Below are positions 33,013-46,700 of a stretch of 64,000 nucleotides of DNA, in pieces. The DNA is taken from the NCBI GenBank assembly GCA_027924585.1, contig BSBM01000261.1:2431001-2495000 (forward strand). Reading direction: 5' to 3'. The first letter of the stretch is position 1. Every line of letters begins with the position of its first letter. Source of the stretch: Larix kaempferi. Taxonomy: Eukaryota > Streptophyta > Pinopsida > Pinales > Pinaceae. Below the pieces are notes generated by a model. It had not been told where the DNA came from. It did not search any database and saw only the letters and a list, made by a program, of their open reading frames with translations. The translations under genes and the position numbers were made by a program.

Positions 33013-35122
33013 ATGAGGCATCGTTGTCACGTACATAAGTGCAAATCGAAGGGCGGGGAATGTGATAGATAAGTAGCACTAAATTCAGTACGATTGTATA
33101 GTAATGTCTTGTACCACTGCTCTATCTTCTTAGAAAAATGAAATTACGGGGCATTTTTTTTACCCTATTCTAGTGCACTTTACAGTATGCCACACCAGTG
33201 CACATGTTTCCTTTAAGAGCATTGTTGATTGGCACATTTTGGAATTCAAGTGTTGCATTATTAAACAAGAGAAATAGAAATAGAGCTTCAAGTCTCTGTA
33301 AAAACTAAACGCAAAATAACTAAAAGAGCAAAATAACTAAGTTTTTTGTGAAATCTCGATCACATGGTAGAACAAACGTCACTTCATTAACAACAACACT
33401 CACACTTGCATTAACAACAACATCCACACTTGGCTCACATTATATTTAGTGCCCAATAGTCTTTGTTTCCAAAGGAGCTTAACAACTCAGCATGTTGGCA
33501 CATGGGAACCATTATTGTTATTAACTATGCCTTATACTCAGATTAATTGGTAGCCAAATGGTGAATTATAACAACAGTCTTCAGATTTACACCTTCAATG
33601 GTATTAGGCAAATGATGCCAATGATAAAAAAGCAAAGTAACAATTATAATTTTTATCCCTGTTTCTATATATTATCTTGTGGTAATCTTCATTTCTAAAA
33701 TTAACACCTAAAAGGTGCTATATTGATCGTGATGTGGAGCTAGCTTGATAACTTAATGATGCGGTAATTTTTGTAGTTGATGATTATTTTGATATCAAAG
33801 ACATCAAAACATAAATATTATGAAGCCACGGTGAGAGTTTTGATGCAAAATATTGTTGATTATTATGTTTATGCTATATACTATTTAATAAACTAGGTTG
33901 GATATTATGAATTAATCCATTAAACGTCAATAATTGGATTGGATGAGTTTACGAGCATCATAATGGATATCAATATTCTTGCACAAGAGGAGCATTAATC
34001 AATATTCATGTAGTATGCATTCATGAAGTCTATGGTTTTTCTAACCATCTCAAACTCATACTCATCATGACGACATCTTAAGCATTTAAAGATATAAAGA
34101 TTCTAGTTTTATTTAGATTTATAGGTAGTTTTGGTTATCATTTCTTAACAAAAATATTTGATTAATCCAAAACGTAATTTTTTTTCTAAATACACCTCCA
34201 TTACAAAAAATTTCAAAAAATGATAACTACAATGATGGCCAAAATCTCAACCGAATGGCCATGCAAACTTCAACGATAATACCTGATGATGAGTGTTTCA
34301 AACAAATGGAACATTCAAGGAAACGAATTATACCTTTGGATATATGTTAAAAGGGAATTTATTTTACAAATGCTTTGAGATTTATATGTTTCACGGAAGT
34401 AGCCTTATGGTTTTAAGATCCAAGATGATGGATCGTTGTTTTAAGAATTCTCAGCTATTTGATCAAGTTGCCTTAATTTCCTTAATATTATATAAATTAA
34501 CGTTTCGGACAGGTAGAGGTACTTGTTTCCTAACACTCTACCAATGTGTGTTTCCCAGCGTCTGTTGTGATGGTGCCTGTTCAATATTCATTTAACACGT
34601 TTCTGTTCTTTAGATTCATGTGTCCACAATCTAATATGCAATGTGTCACAGAATGCAGCTACAGTAAATACCTAGCTACGCCCCGGTACTTTGAAACTCC
34701 CCTTGAAACCCCATTGCTCCTCATGCATTAAGGTGAAAATAAATTATGATCCAATAACAATAAAAAATTAGAATAATAATAAATGCTTATAAATTTGCAA
34801 AAGTCTACTCCGTACTATTATATAATTTTGTCATGCAAGAAATGTCACAAAGAGTCGAAAGCACAGTGTCATGCTTTTGAACATGAACAATATAGATGCA
34901 GATATATCTAAAAATAAAATAAAATGTTTGACTAGTTCAAATATTTTCAAACTTTTATTACTTAAAATAATCAAATTTTCAAGATTTTAAAAAGTTGTTT
35001 CCATAAGTTGTTTATCTATTAATTTGAAGGATATTTAGATTTTAAAGAGGTATTTTAAATTAAGCTTATAGACCTAGAATTACTCTCCAAGTTAATTTAA
35101 ATAACCGCTAAGACGATTTGTA
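33013..35122. other. Spacer with a possible Ty3/gypsy 3' end
   Basis: At 33046-33059 GAAGGGCGGGGAATG, followed by TGTGATAG, looks like a polypurine tract and LTR start of another plus-strand LTR element, but no second LTR is visible in the window. The remainder is AT-rich sequence without a credible gene. Confidence 0.35.
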
Positions 35123-35453
35123 TAAGAGTATTTTTCGAAATAGACAAATCAAGAGAAAAAAGATTGATCTTGTCATCTTTCTCAATTTACTGGTTTTGAA
35201 TTAAGGAAACGTGAACAAATTCAATTAAAGATTAATGAGAAACATTTCAACGTCATTTAAACGTTTTTCTTCTCTAATATTTTATTTATCCGGACAAACT
35301 CCATTCTTCTCAAGAAAGATAAAATGTGCTTCCTAACAAGTGGTAGCTGATCAATTATAAAAAGACCAAGAAATTTGTGATGGACAAGATTTGAGAAGAA
35401 ATAAAAAGTAAAACCTGTAAAGTGCTTCTATGTCATACCTTGTGAATTCTTTG

Positions 35454-35469
35454 ACTTGCGAATAATCTT
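35454..35469. repeat. LINE target site duplication, left copy (unit 1)
   Basis: ACTTGCGAATAATCTT matches ACTTGTGAATAATCTT at 36537-36552 with one difference. A 16-bp duplication of this kind is typical for LINE insertion by target-primed reverse transcription. Confidence 0.85.
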
Positions 35470-36536
35470 TTTTTTCAATGAAAAAAAAAGTTCCTCGCTA
35501 TTCATTAAGTTGAATCAAAGAAACTTACAGTAATACCTATCACAGGGATAGTAACCTTGTATACAGACTCTGCAGCCTTTTTACCTATTATCCGTGAATA
35601 CTTGCTGCTATTCAACTATAGACCACTTAAAACATTGCTATTGTTTACATCATAACTAACGCTATTACAGAATAATTCTAAATCATAAACCTCGAATACA
35701 TAAGCTACTTTTTTACAAAAAGGAGAACATTGACACATCAAAATTAAAAAAAGTCTAACAAAAAACTTCTCCCCCGGATGTTGATCAATGTATGGAGTAA
35801 CCTGTAGTATACCATCTGTCATCTGTAATCCCATTTTAGACAGTAAGTCCGCTCTATGATTGAAAGAATGGTGCTGAATGGAATAGTCATGAAATTGTTC
35901 CAGCAAGGATGTTATACATCGTTTCCAGTGATGAAGAGAAGTCACATTCAATTGACTCTTACCCAATACCCATCCAATAATCGTTGAGGAGTCACCAAGA
36001 ATCTGAAGAGTTGTTAAATCCTTGGATCTGGAAAAGGATATAAGAGACCACATAGCCAAGAGTTTTGCTCTTGTGTTGCTTCCCAAACCTTCACCAAGTG
36101 AAAGTTCAAAATAATAGTTATCAGAAATAATCAATAAGCCCCCAATGTCACATTTACCTTCCTGAGCAACCCCATCAAAGTAACCATAAGGATACGAGTT
36201 TGACAGAAATGGCACTCTCAGAACTTTAGATTTCAGGCATATCTTTTCTGGAACAGCGTCTGAAATAACCTAGAAGATGTAAAGTAAAGCCCTAGCAAAT
36301 TGATGTTCAATGCCCTCAAATATGATACGATTCCGCCATTTCCATATACCCCATATGAAATATAACGGGAGAGAAATATGAGTTATGTTCCATTGATACC
36401 AATAAAGGAAAATGTCTTCAATTGATTCCCAATTCTAATAGAAATCCATCCCCCTGTGTTGAAAAACAGCTCACCAAAGTTACAACGTAATTGGACATTT
36501 AACAAAAAAGTGTGCAGCCGTTTCTTCATTCTGTAA
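35470..36536 (-). pseudogene. 5'-truncated LINE with RNase H domain, unit 1 copy (broken)
   Basis: On the minus strand this is the 3' end of a plant L1-type LINE: the ribonuclease H part of the pol ORF, a 3' UTR and a short A-rich tail (plus-strand T run near 35470). Frame 36215-35616 shows YGYFDGVAQEGKCDIGG, ILGDSSTIIGWVLG and NHRADLLSKMG, with the position of the usual catalytic Glu occupied by Lys (NTRAKLLA). An in-frame TAG at about 36271 interrupts the upstream zinc-finger-like region, and 6 bp are missing after IQH relative to unit 2. Target duplications flank it exactly. Confidence 0.8.
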
Positions 36537-36552
36537 ACTTGTGAATAATCTT
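36537..36552. repeat. LINE target site duplication, right copy (unit 1)
   Basis: ACTTGTGAATAATCTT, partner of 35454-35469. It marks the point where the LINE cDNA was truncated. Confidence 0.85.
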
Positions 36553-38976
36553 ACATGAAAAAAGATTATAAAACTAAAATATTTTATAAAGTATTACTCA
36601 CATCAAAAACTTCGTTAATTTGGAAATTGTATACAAATACAAATCCCCATATTAATAACATCTTCCTTATCCTTTTAATTTACTTCTTCTCTAGAAGAGT
36701 CCTAGAAATGTATGATTAATTTATGCATTGTCCATATAATTATATTGAAATAATATGACACTAAACTATTAATTAGACTCAGTCAAGAATTGACAGTATC
36801 GATACTCCTAAATCAACAATTAGAAAATATTATCTTTCACATTTATAAAAAAGTTACCTTATCATTTCACATTTATAAAAAAAGTTACCTTATCATGCTT
36901 AACAATATGATAATTATAGATAAAACATAAACTCATGCAATAATAAAATGAAATTTAAATCTTAAATTTTATTTTAAAATGCAAATTAATTATAATTATT
37001 TGTTTTATTTTAATTTAAATTGATTTTAAATAAAATATATTAAATTAATTAAAATAAAATAAACTCCACATTCCAAATCCATTTTTCAAAAAATTGTGAC
37101 TGTGACCCATCCCAACATTCTCTCCATTGTTACATTTTATGATAATGTGATGTCCTCATATTAATAAGAACTTTTTTAATTTGATTCAAATTTTATGATA
37201 ATGTGATGTCTCTCATATTAATATGAACTTCTTTAATTTGATTTGACCATATATTTAGGGAATATGACACACATCTGCAAAATTGATGTAAATAATAGTT
37301 AGATCTATAATAAATAAAAAATTAATAAATTGTCTTTAGGGTTGGTTTCATTGGTCGTTGCTGAGAATCTACTATAACATATGAATCCGTGCAACATAAC
37401 ATTACTCTTGTGTTAATAGCAGTACTCATAGAAGGTGTTTTTAACTAGCGAAATAAGTACACTTATTTGTTGAACCCTTCTCCTATCTTTTACATAGTTC
37501 AAGTGCTCAACAAATTTCAGAGTAGAGCATAGAGCAATTGGAATTTTTACATACAGTGTTCTTAGGATATGGATATTTATGTTACCCTTCAATAAAACGG
37601 GCCACATTCACAAAACATGCCTTGAATCCAAACCCTAACGCTCATTTGAATCACAGATTTTGATTAAGATTGTGTATAAATATATCGAAGGGATAGCTAG
37701 TGAGTTCATGCAAAACCGATAGGGAATTATAGTTATAGGTCACATTTAAGAAAAAAACAAAAGTAATATACCTAATTTATGAAAATGCCTTTATGCAAGC
37801 TAGAACAATACCAGTTTTTACTTATGGAATAGAAAAGCGAAGGGGGGAGTCAATTACTTGTTGCAGTTCAGATTTTGGTTTCATTGGAAAGAAAGAATAA
37901 CATGGATAATAGTGTATGCTTGCCGCATGTTCCTTATTGCATGATAACATTTTTGCTCTCTGCGCTGCCATCACCAGTGCACTTGTCAAGCATATTACCT
38001 TTGTAATACATGGGGCGGATTAAGGAGGGTGTAGCTCTGCACGTGGCACGCATGAAGCCCAATTTCATGTTGTTTCTTTGACATAGTATTACTGATGCTC
38101 ACCCAAGGAGAATATCAAGTCCATATTACATACACTTTCACCAATACGTTCTTTGGTCACCCGAAATTGCCACCTATCGTAGAGAAAATGATGGGCGCAG
38201 CCCGTTCTGGGGAATAAAACATGTTCTACAAAATACATACACGTTTTTCTTTTTGTTTAATTATCCTACTTGGCCTTCACTGTGGTAGGCTTGGGACTAG
38301 TTTTGGTATACTCAACTTGAATGAGTTTCTTGAATCTACCATTGCATCTAAAAGGTCCCTCAACTTTGTGCATTCACCCATTAATGGACTTGTTATCCAA
38401 AAGGGCAGTTGGTGCTACCGAGGTCTTTCTTCATAATAAAGAATTTGATGCTACTTAGGGAATTCTTCGTTATGAAGGATTCAAGGATCTAACAAAAATC
38501 AATGAAGGAACTCATCTAGCTTTTTAAATAGACCATAGTTATCATTTTTTTTATCCTTTGAATATAGGATTTGTAGATACATCTCTTTTTTTATGATAGG
38601 ACATCTCAAGACTTATGGTATGTATTGTGAGATTGTAGGTCTCTTTTTGTTAAGATGATGTTTGGCTTTTTGGTGCTGCATCTATAGCAGAAGTGTTTCT
38701 CCAAAGGCTACAGGTCTTTTACTTGTTGGTATGATTTTAGATAGGAATCTTTTTTATTTATATTGTTATGTGGAAAATACTGTAACCTAGTTATATAGTT
38801 GTTGTTTCGACAGCACTGGTGATCCTCCCGAGGCTACTGGCTTTCTACTTGACGTTTAACTTTTATTTATTTGCTCTCATAACTTTCATTCAATCTTGAA
38901 TAGGAAGTTATGGAATTTTTCTTTTGGAAAAAAAAAAAAGTTGTTTATCTCATGAGTCATGGTTATATGTGTGATA

Positions 38977-39002
38977 TGTGTGTGTGTGTGTGTGTGTGTG
39001 TG
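38977..39002 (+). repeat. (TG)n microsatellite, unit 1
   Basis: About 13 TG repeats followed by ATACACACATATATAT. The unit 2 counterpart is at about 46225-46273 and is longer and interrupted. Confidence 0.9.
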
Positions 39003-39170
39003 ATACACACATATATATTTGTTGTTTCCACGCAGTATTGTATCTAGAATTTTTATCTTGAATCTCATTCTTGTATTTGTTACGACCTTCATTTTTTGTC
39101 ATCAACAAAGATGGTGTTTTCAAGGTAAAATATAATGAAAACACTTTTATCTTTAGCTACAAATTTTGGC

Positions 39171-39310
39171 ATGCATTTCTGGCCGGAAAGAAAACATGTT
39201 TTCAATTTATGAAACACTTCCAAACCTTAGAGACTATTCCATGCATTTCTCGCCGGAAAGAAAACATGTTTTCAATTTATGAAACACTTCCAAACCTTAG
39301 AGACTATTCC
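39171..39310 (+). repeat. 70-bp tandem duplication private to unit 1
   Basis: ATGCATTTCT(G/C)GCCGGAAAG starts at 39171 and again at 39241, and both copies run to GAGACTATTC. Unit 2 has one copy near 46443, so this arose after the large duplication. Confidence 0.9.
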
Positions 39311-42054
39311 AGAAACACTAATAATTCCTGCGAGTTTGTAGAAACATTGTAGTCAACTTCCCAACAACCATTTTATGAGACTAAACCCAATAATATTGTT
39401 TTCTTAATTTTTAAACTTCAAAACTAAAAAAAAAAAATATTATTTTCAAAATTGTTATTTTTTATTTCCAAGTTTTTGGCTTTTGGAAATGGAAAAATAT
39501 TAATTATCCATTTAACTCTTTACGTGAACTCTCCATGCAAATACCTTCTTTACTTGCATTTTATATTATCCACCTTTAATATATCTTTAATGAGCTTCCT
39601 CTTTATCTTTAGTTCATTTTTTATTTGTACATAACTATTAATAATAGGCTTTACATCAAAAATATTAGTTATCCATTTAACTCTTTACGTGAACTGTCCA
39701 TGGCAGATACTTCTTTAATGGCATTTTACATTGTCCACCTTTAATATATATTTAATAAGCTTCCTCTTTGGTTCATTTTTTTATTTGTACATAACTATTA
39801 ATAATACGTTTTACATTTCTTCAATTTCGCAATCATATTAAATAGGTTTTTGCGTTTCTTCAAATTCGCAATCATGTATTAATAATAATCATGTATTAAC
39901 AAGTAGAGTTGCTGAGTGCAGCAAGTTTCTGCCCGCCAAGTGCTGGCATTTAAGTTGTTTGTTAAATAATGGGCGATGAATACTTTTCCTAATTCACATC
40001 CATCATAATGAATTATCAAAATTTATATTTTTTTAAAGTTTTTTTTTAATTTACCATAAATATTGGAAAAGTTGAGAATAGTTAATTTACCAACTCAAGG
40101 CACTATTGAAACTAAGCACCACACAATCTCTCATTTCCAAGAAAAACTTTGGATGATTTTTTTTTAATGAATAGATAATAGAATCACAATTGTCACTAGT
40201 GAGATCTCAAATTTAGTTTTTATAATATTGACAAAGTCCATTTTATATGCAAGTTCATATCTAAACTTATTAATTAAGAACATACAAGTTAGAAAAGTTC
40301 ACTTAATTTTAATAGAATTTTTAAAGAAAATTATTGAATAGTTTTTGTGTGAAACAAAGAAAAGTGCATCTTTATCTTTATGATGAACTTGACTAAACAT
40401 GTACAAGATCACTAGATTGTTGAGGGATTTATTTTCAATTATTAATTATGTGTGTTGTTCGGGCCATTAAGTGTCTATTGTAATAGTAGAGATATCATGA
40501 ATTATATATTAATAGGATGAGATGCGCAAGAATGTGCTCAAATTATAGTAAAATATTAGATACCAATGCTATAATCATTTCATGACTTATAACAAGAAAA
40601 TGCATACCATTACCAATGCAATAAAATAACTATGAATCAACATGTTAGATACTTTTAGTGAGATGGAATATGTGAACATGAAGAACAATAAAAGACCTTA
40701 TTTCTTTGGTCCGCTCAAGGTCTATTGTTTGCTATTCAAATTTGTCATTGAGCCACACATTTGCAATTATTCTTGATAATAAGTTCTCAATGCTATTACA
40801 ATGTACAACCATAATCTGTAACTAATTGTTTTAGTGTTTTAAGAAGCCAAGAGTGAAATCCAAGATAATAAAGGAAACAACATTATGGTAAGTGCAAGAT
40901 TCAAATAGATGAAGTATGGAAACTAAATGCAATGCCACTAGACAAAGATAAAAGGTACTCTTAACACATAAATTCAGGTGGAGATTCAGAAAAAGAAGGT
41001 GTCCAAGCTTCTCTGGGAATCTCTAATCAAGTGACACTTAAAATGGTATGTGTGACAATACAATAGTAGGATTATCTAGCTGTGATCTATACGATGAACT
41101 TAAGTTTGTGGAAGTGTAAGGAAATAGATGGCAACCAACAAAGATAGATATGATTTTAGTCATTAGATGCCAAAGGTAAGTATTTCATGGTGAACCATGA
41201 ATCTTGCTCACTATTCACATTGGACCTCCTCATATAATATGAAAAGTACAATGTTCATTAAGCAACCAAACATTGGGAATGAAGACACTGATGTGTTGTT
41301 GAAAATGTGACTCTTCACTTGAAATTTTTATAATATTTGTTGTCCTTCATAAATGACAAATGATCTCAAAAACTTATATTTTTAAAAAGGTATTTTTTGA
41401 ATTACCCTTCTAAGATGGATTTGAACCTCTTGGAAAAAGTGGAAAGGGTTCAATTTTGATAACTTCCCACAAACAACACCAATAAAATGAAACACAAAGG
41501 CACAATATTCAATATTCATGAACTCAAAGTTAAAGAAGCAATGTAATGGACACATCATGATAAGCTACAACAATAACAAGGGAAGCTGCAGCAAGTCCCC
41601 CCTTTGATGCATTGTTAGACTTGCTAAGCAAGTCCCTACCTGCCTTTGACAAATAGTTAGACTTGTTAAGTGTTCTATGTGTGCATGCATGCGATCGAAT
41701 TAAATCAAAGGCAAGGGTGTGAATTATATTAGTGTGCGGTTGCAGTCTTTGTAACTACTCTGACATATATCATATTGATGCAAACTTTATAATCATGAGA
41801 AACATTTCACGTGCTTCCAAACTTTATATCCAACGCATTACAGATCATTTAATCTCAAATTTAAAACAAATGTGATGTATTTTCCATTGGTTCAAATTTT
41901 GCATCCCACTTGATACATATCATGTCGATGAGACTTTGTAACAAAGTTATCTTCTCTTCGTATGAGATTTTTTTTAACTATAAGCAATGTAGGAATGAAT
42001 TATAAGTTTTTAACTTTTCTTATCTTAGTCTCGGATTTAAATTTCTTTTAGTTA

Positions 42055-42128
42055 TAAGCAATGTAGGAATGAATTATAAGTCTTAAAATTATAAGCAATG
42101 TAGGAATAACCATTTCCATTGCCTCTAC
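42055..42128 (+). repeat. 37-bp tandem repeat (TAAGCAATGTAGG), unit 1
   Basis: The repeated word begins at 42055 and 42092, 37 bp apart. Unit 2 has three copies (50689, 50726, 50763). Confidence 0.8.
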
Positions 42129-42669
42129 AGTAAGCTCGTAGCGAGAAATCCTGCAAGAGAGAAACTAAAATTTGGTGTTTACTATGAGAAAACAAAAAAT
42201 GTAGAAGTTTTAACATAGTTGAATAACAAGTTATGAAATAAATCTGCAGAAAAATATACCACAAGGCTTCTGCATTTGAAGGCCGAGACCAATCAACATC
42301 GATTGAGATGCAACAACGAGACTAAGAGTATTTTTCGAAATAGACAGATCAAAAGAAAAAAGATTGATCTTGTCATCTTTCTCAATTTAGTGGTTTTGAA
42401 TTAAAGAAACGTGAACAGATTCAATTAAAGATTAATGAGAAACATTTCAACGTCTTTTAAACGTTTTTCTCCTCTAATATTTTATTTATCCGGACAAACT
42501 CCATTCTTCTCAAAAAAGATAAAATGTGCTTCCTAACAAGTGGTAACTGATCAATTATAAAAAGACCAAGAAATTTGTGATGGACAAAATTTGAGAAGAA
42601 ATAAAAAGTAAAACCTGTAAAGTGCTTCTATGTCATACCTTGTGAATTCTTTGACTTGCGAATAATCTT

Positions 42670-43742
42670 TTTTTTCAATGAAAAAAAAATTTCCTTGCTA
42701 TTCATTAAGTTGAATCAAAGAAACTTACAGTAATACCTATTACAGGGATAGTAACCTTGTATACAGACTCTGCAGCCTTTTTACCGATTATCCGTGAATA
42801 CTTGCCGCTATTCAACTATAGACCACTTAAAACATTGCTACTGTTTACATCATAACTAACGCTATTACAGAATAATCCTAAATCATAAACCTCGAATACA
42901 TAAGCTACTTTTTTACAAAAAGGAGAACATTGACACATCAAAATTAAAAAAAGTCTAACAAAAAACTTCTCCCCCGGATGTTGATCAATGTATGGAGTAA
43001 CCTGTAGTATACCATCTGTCATCTGTAATCCCATTTTAGACAGTAAGTCTGCTCTATGATTGAAAGAATGGGAAATATGCTGAATGGAATAGTCATGAAA
43101 TTGTTCCAGCAAGGATGTTATACGTCGTTTCCAGTGATGAAGAGAAGTCACATTCAATTGACTCTTACCCAATACCCATCCAATAATCGTTGAGGAGTCA
43201 CCAAGAATCTGAAGAGTTGTTAAATCCTTGGATCTGGAAAAGGATATAAGAGACCACATAGCCAAGAGTTTTGCTCTTGTGTTGCTTCCCAAACCTCCAC
43301 CAAGTGAAAGTTCAAAATAATAGTTATCATAAATAATCAATAAGCCCCCAATGTCGCATTTACCTTCCTGAGCAACCCCATCAAAGTAACCATAAGGATA
43401 CGAGTTTGACAGAAATGGCACTCTCAGAACTTTAGATTTCAGGCATATCTTTTTTGGAACAGCCTCTGAAATAACCTGGAAGATGTAAAGTAAAGCCCTA
43501 ACAAATTGATGTTCAATGCCCTCAAATATGATACGATTCCGCCATTTCCATATACCCCATATGAAATATAACGGGAGAGAGATATGAGTTATGTTCCATT
43601 GATACCAATAAAGGAAAATGTCTTCAATTGATTCCCGATTCCAATAGAAATCCATCCCCTTGTGTTGAGAAACAGCATACCAAAGTTGCAACATAACTGG
43701 ACATTTAACAAAGAGGTGTGCAACCGTTTCTTCATTCTGTAG
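42670..43742 (-). pseudogene. 5'-truncated LINE with RNase H domain, unit 2 copy (longer open frame)
   Basis: This is the same LINE fragment as 35470-36536, flanked by ACTTGCGAATAATCTT (42654-42669) and ACTTGTGAATAATCTT (43743-43758). Here 292 codons are open from 43694 to 42816. They cover the end of the RT-associated zinc-finger region (FIWGIWKWRNRIIFEG) and the RNase H domain (YFDGVAQ, ILGDSSTIIGW, HSFNHRADLL). The catalytic Glu is Lys, as in unit 1, so that change precedes the duplication. The fragment lacks endonuclease and RT and cannot move by itself. Confidence 0.82.
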
Positions 43743-43758
43743 ACTTGTGAATAATCTT

Positions 43759-46700
43759 ACATGAAAAAGATTATAAAACTAAAATATTTTATAAAGTATT
43801 ACTCACATCAAAAACTTCGTTAATTTGGAAATTGTATAGGAATACAAATCCCCATATTAATAACATCTTCCTTATCCTTTTAATTTTCTTCTCTGAAAGA
43901 GTCCTAGAAATGTATGATTAATTTATGCATTGTCCATATAATTATATTGCAATAATAATTTATGCATTGTCCATATAATTATATTGGAATAATATGACAC
44001 TAGACTATTAATTAAACTAAGTCAAGACTTGACTATATCGATACTCCTAAGTCAACAATTAGAAAATATTATCTTTCACATTTATAAAAAAGTTACCTTA
44101 TCATTTCACATTTATAAAAAAGTGACCTTATCATGCTTAACAATATGATAATTATAGATATAAAACATAAACTCATGCAACAATAAAATGAAATTTAAAT
44201 CTTAAATTCTATTTTAAAACGCAAATTAATTATAATTATTTGTTAAATAAAATTATTATTATTTTAATTTAAATTTATTTTAAATAAAATATATTAAATT
44301 AATTAAAATAAAATAAACTCCACATTCCAAATCCATTTTTCAAAAAATTGTGGCTGTGACCAATCCCAACATTCTCTCCATTGTTACATTTTATGATAAT
44401 GTGATGTCCTCATATTAATATGTACTTTTTTAATTTGATTTAAATTTTATGATAATGTGATGTCTCTCATATTAATATGAACTTCTTTAATTTGATTTGA
44501 CCATATATTTAGGGAACATGACACACACCTGCAAAATTGATGTAAATAATAGTCAGATCTATAATAAATAAAAAATTATTAAATAGTTTTTTAAGGTTGG
44601 TTTCATTGGTCGTTGCTGAGAATCTACTATAACATATGAATCCCTGCAACATAAGATTATTCTTGTGTTAATAGCAGTACTCATAGAAGGTGTTTTTAAC
44701 TAGCAAAATAAGTACACTTATTTGTTGAACCCTTCTCCTATCTTTTACATAGTTCAAGTGCTCAACAAATTTCAAAGTAGAGCATAGAGCAATTGGAATT
44801 TTTACATACAGTGTTCTTAGGATATGGATATTTATGTTACCCTTCAATGCAACGGGCCACATTCACAAAACATGCCTTGAATCCAAACCCTAACGTTCAT
44901 TTGAATCACAGATTTTGATTAAGATTGTGCATAAATATATCGAAGGGATAGCTAGTGAGTTCATGCAAAACCGATAGGGCATTATAGTTATAGGTCACAT
45001 TTAAGAAAAAAACAAAAGTAATATACCTAATTTATGAAAATGCCTTTATGCAAGCTAGAACAATACCAGTTTTTACTTGTGGAATAGAAAAGTGAATGGG
45101 GGAGTCAATTACTTGTTGCGGTTTAGATTTTGGTTTCATTGGAAAGAAGAATAACATGGATAATAGTGTATGCTTGCCGCATGTTCCTTATTGCATGATA
45201 ACATTTTTGTTCTTTGTGCTGCCATCACCAGTGCACTTGTCAAGCATATTACCTTTGTAATACATGGGGCGGATTAAGGAGGGTGTAGCTCTGCACGTGG
45301 CACGCATGAAGCCCAATTTCATGTTGTTGCTTTGACATAGTATTACTGATGCTCACCCAAGGAGAATATTAAGTCCATATTACATACACTTTCACCAATA
45401 CGTTCTTTGGTCACCCGAAATTGCCACCTGTCATAGAGAAAATGATGGTCGTGGCCCGTTCTGGGGAATAAAACATGTTCTACAAAATACATAAACGTTT
45501 TTCTTTTTGTTTAATTATCCTACTTGGCCTTCACTGTGGTAGGCTTGGGACTAGTTTTGGTATACTCAACTTGAATGAGTTTCTTGAATCTACCATTGCA
45601 TCTAAAAGGTCCCTCAACTTTGTGCATTCACCCATTAATGGACTTGTTATCCAAAAGGGCAGTTGGTGCTACCGAGGTCTTTCTTCATAATGAAGAATTT
45701 GATGCTACTTAGGGAATTCTTCATTATGAAGGATTCAAGGATCTAACAAAAATCAATGAAGGAACTCTTCTAGGTTTTTAAATAGACCATAGTTATCATT
45801 TTTTTTATCCTTTGAATATAGGATTTGTAGATACATCTCATTTTTTATGATAGGACATCTCAAGACTTATGATGGTATGTATTGTGAGACTGTAGGTCTC
45901 TTTTTGTTAAGACGATGTTTGGCTTTTTGGTGCTGCATCTATAGCAGAAGTGTTTCTCCAAAGGCTACAGGTATTCTACTTGTTGGTATGATTTTAGATA
46001 GGAATCTTTTTTATTTATATTGTTATGTGGAAAATACTGTAACCTAGTTATATAGTTGTTGTTTCGACAGCACTGGTGATCCTCCCGAGGCTACTGGCTT
46101 TCTACTTGACGTTTAACTTTTATTTATTTGCTCTCATAACTTTCATTCAATCTTGAATAAGAAGTTATGGAATTTTTCTTTTGGAAAAATAAAAACTTTT
46201 TTATTTCATGAGTCATGGTTATATGTGTGATATGTGTGTGTGAGATATGTGTGTGTGTGTGTGTGTGTGTGTGATACACACATATATATTTGTTGTTTCC
46301 ACACAGTATTGTATCTAGAATTTTTATCTTGAATCTCATTCTTGTATTTGTTGCGACCTTCATTTTTTGTCATCAACGAAGATGGTGTTTTCAAGATGAA
46401 ATATAATGAAAACACTTTTATGTTTAGCTACAAATTTTGGCATGCATTTTTGGCCGGAAAGAAAACATGTTTTCAATTTATGAAACACTTCCAAACCTTA
46501 GAGACTATTCCAGAAACACTAGTAATTCCTGCCAGTTTGTAGAAACATTGTAGTCAACTTTCCAACAACCATTTCATGAGACTAAACCCAACAATCTTGT
46601 TTTCTTAATTTTTAAACTTCAAAATTCAAAAAAGAAAAATATTATTTTCAAAATTGTTATTTTTTATTTCCAAGTTTTTGGCTTTTGGAAAAATATTAAT

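Larger units (their letters stand above)
36553..42054. other. Unit 1 spacer without recognised genes
   Basis: AT-rich sequence with only short frames. Two of them persist in unit 2: minus 37413-37607 (64 codons) and plus 38221-38436 (71 codons). Their changes are no fewer than in the surrounding spacer, so they are not convincing genes. A (TG)n tract is at 38977-39002 and a 70-bp tandem duplication at 39171-39310. I recognise nothing else. Confidence 0.6.
35123..42322. repeat. Tandem duplication, unit 1 (7200 bp)
   Basis: The unit starts TAAGAGTATTTTTCG at 35123 and ends GCAACAACGAGAC at 42322, directly followed by the start of unit 2. The two units stay collinear with only a few percent difference, including a shared truncated LINE, a (TG)n tract and all spacer. 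Unit 1 has a private 70-bp tandem duplication at 39171-39310 and lacks the 50775-52082 segment of unit 2. Confidence 0.95.

Noticed and set aside
34293-34595. 100-codon plus-strand ORF in the AT-rich spacer
   Set aside because: Composition and lack of any motif or second copy suggest a chance frame.
37413-38436. Short ORFs kept in both tandem units (minus 37413-37607, plus 38221-38436)
   Set aside because: They are conserved only because the units are recent copies. Amino-acid changes are as frequent as in the spacer, and no family is recognised.
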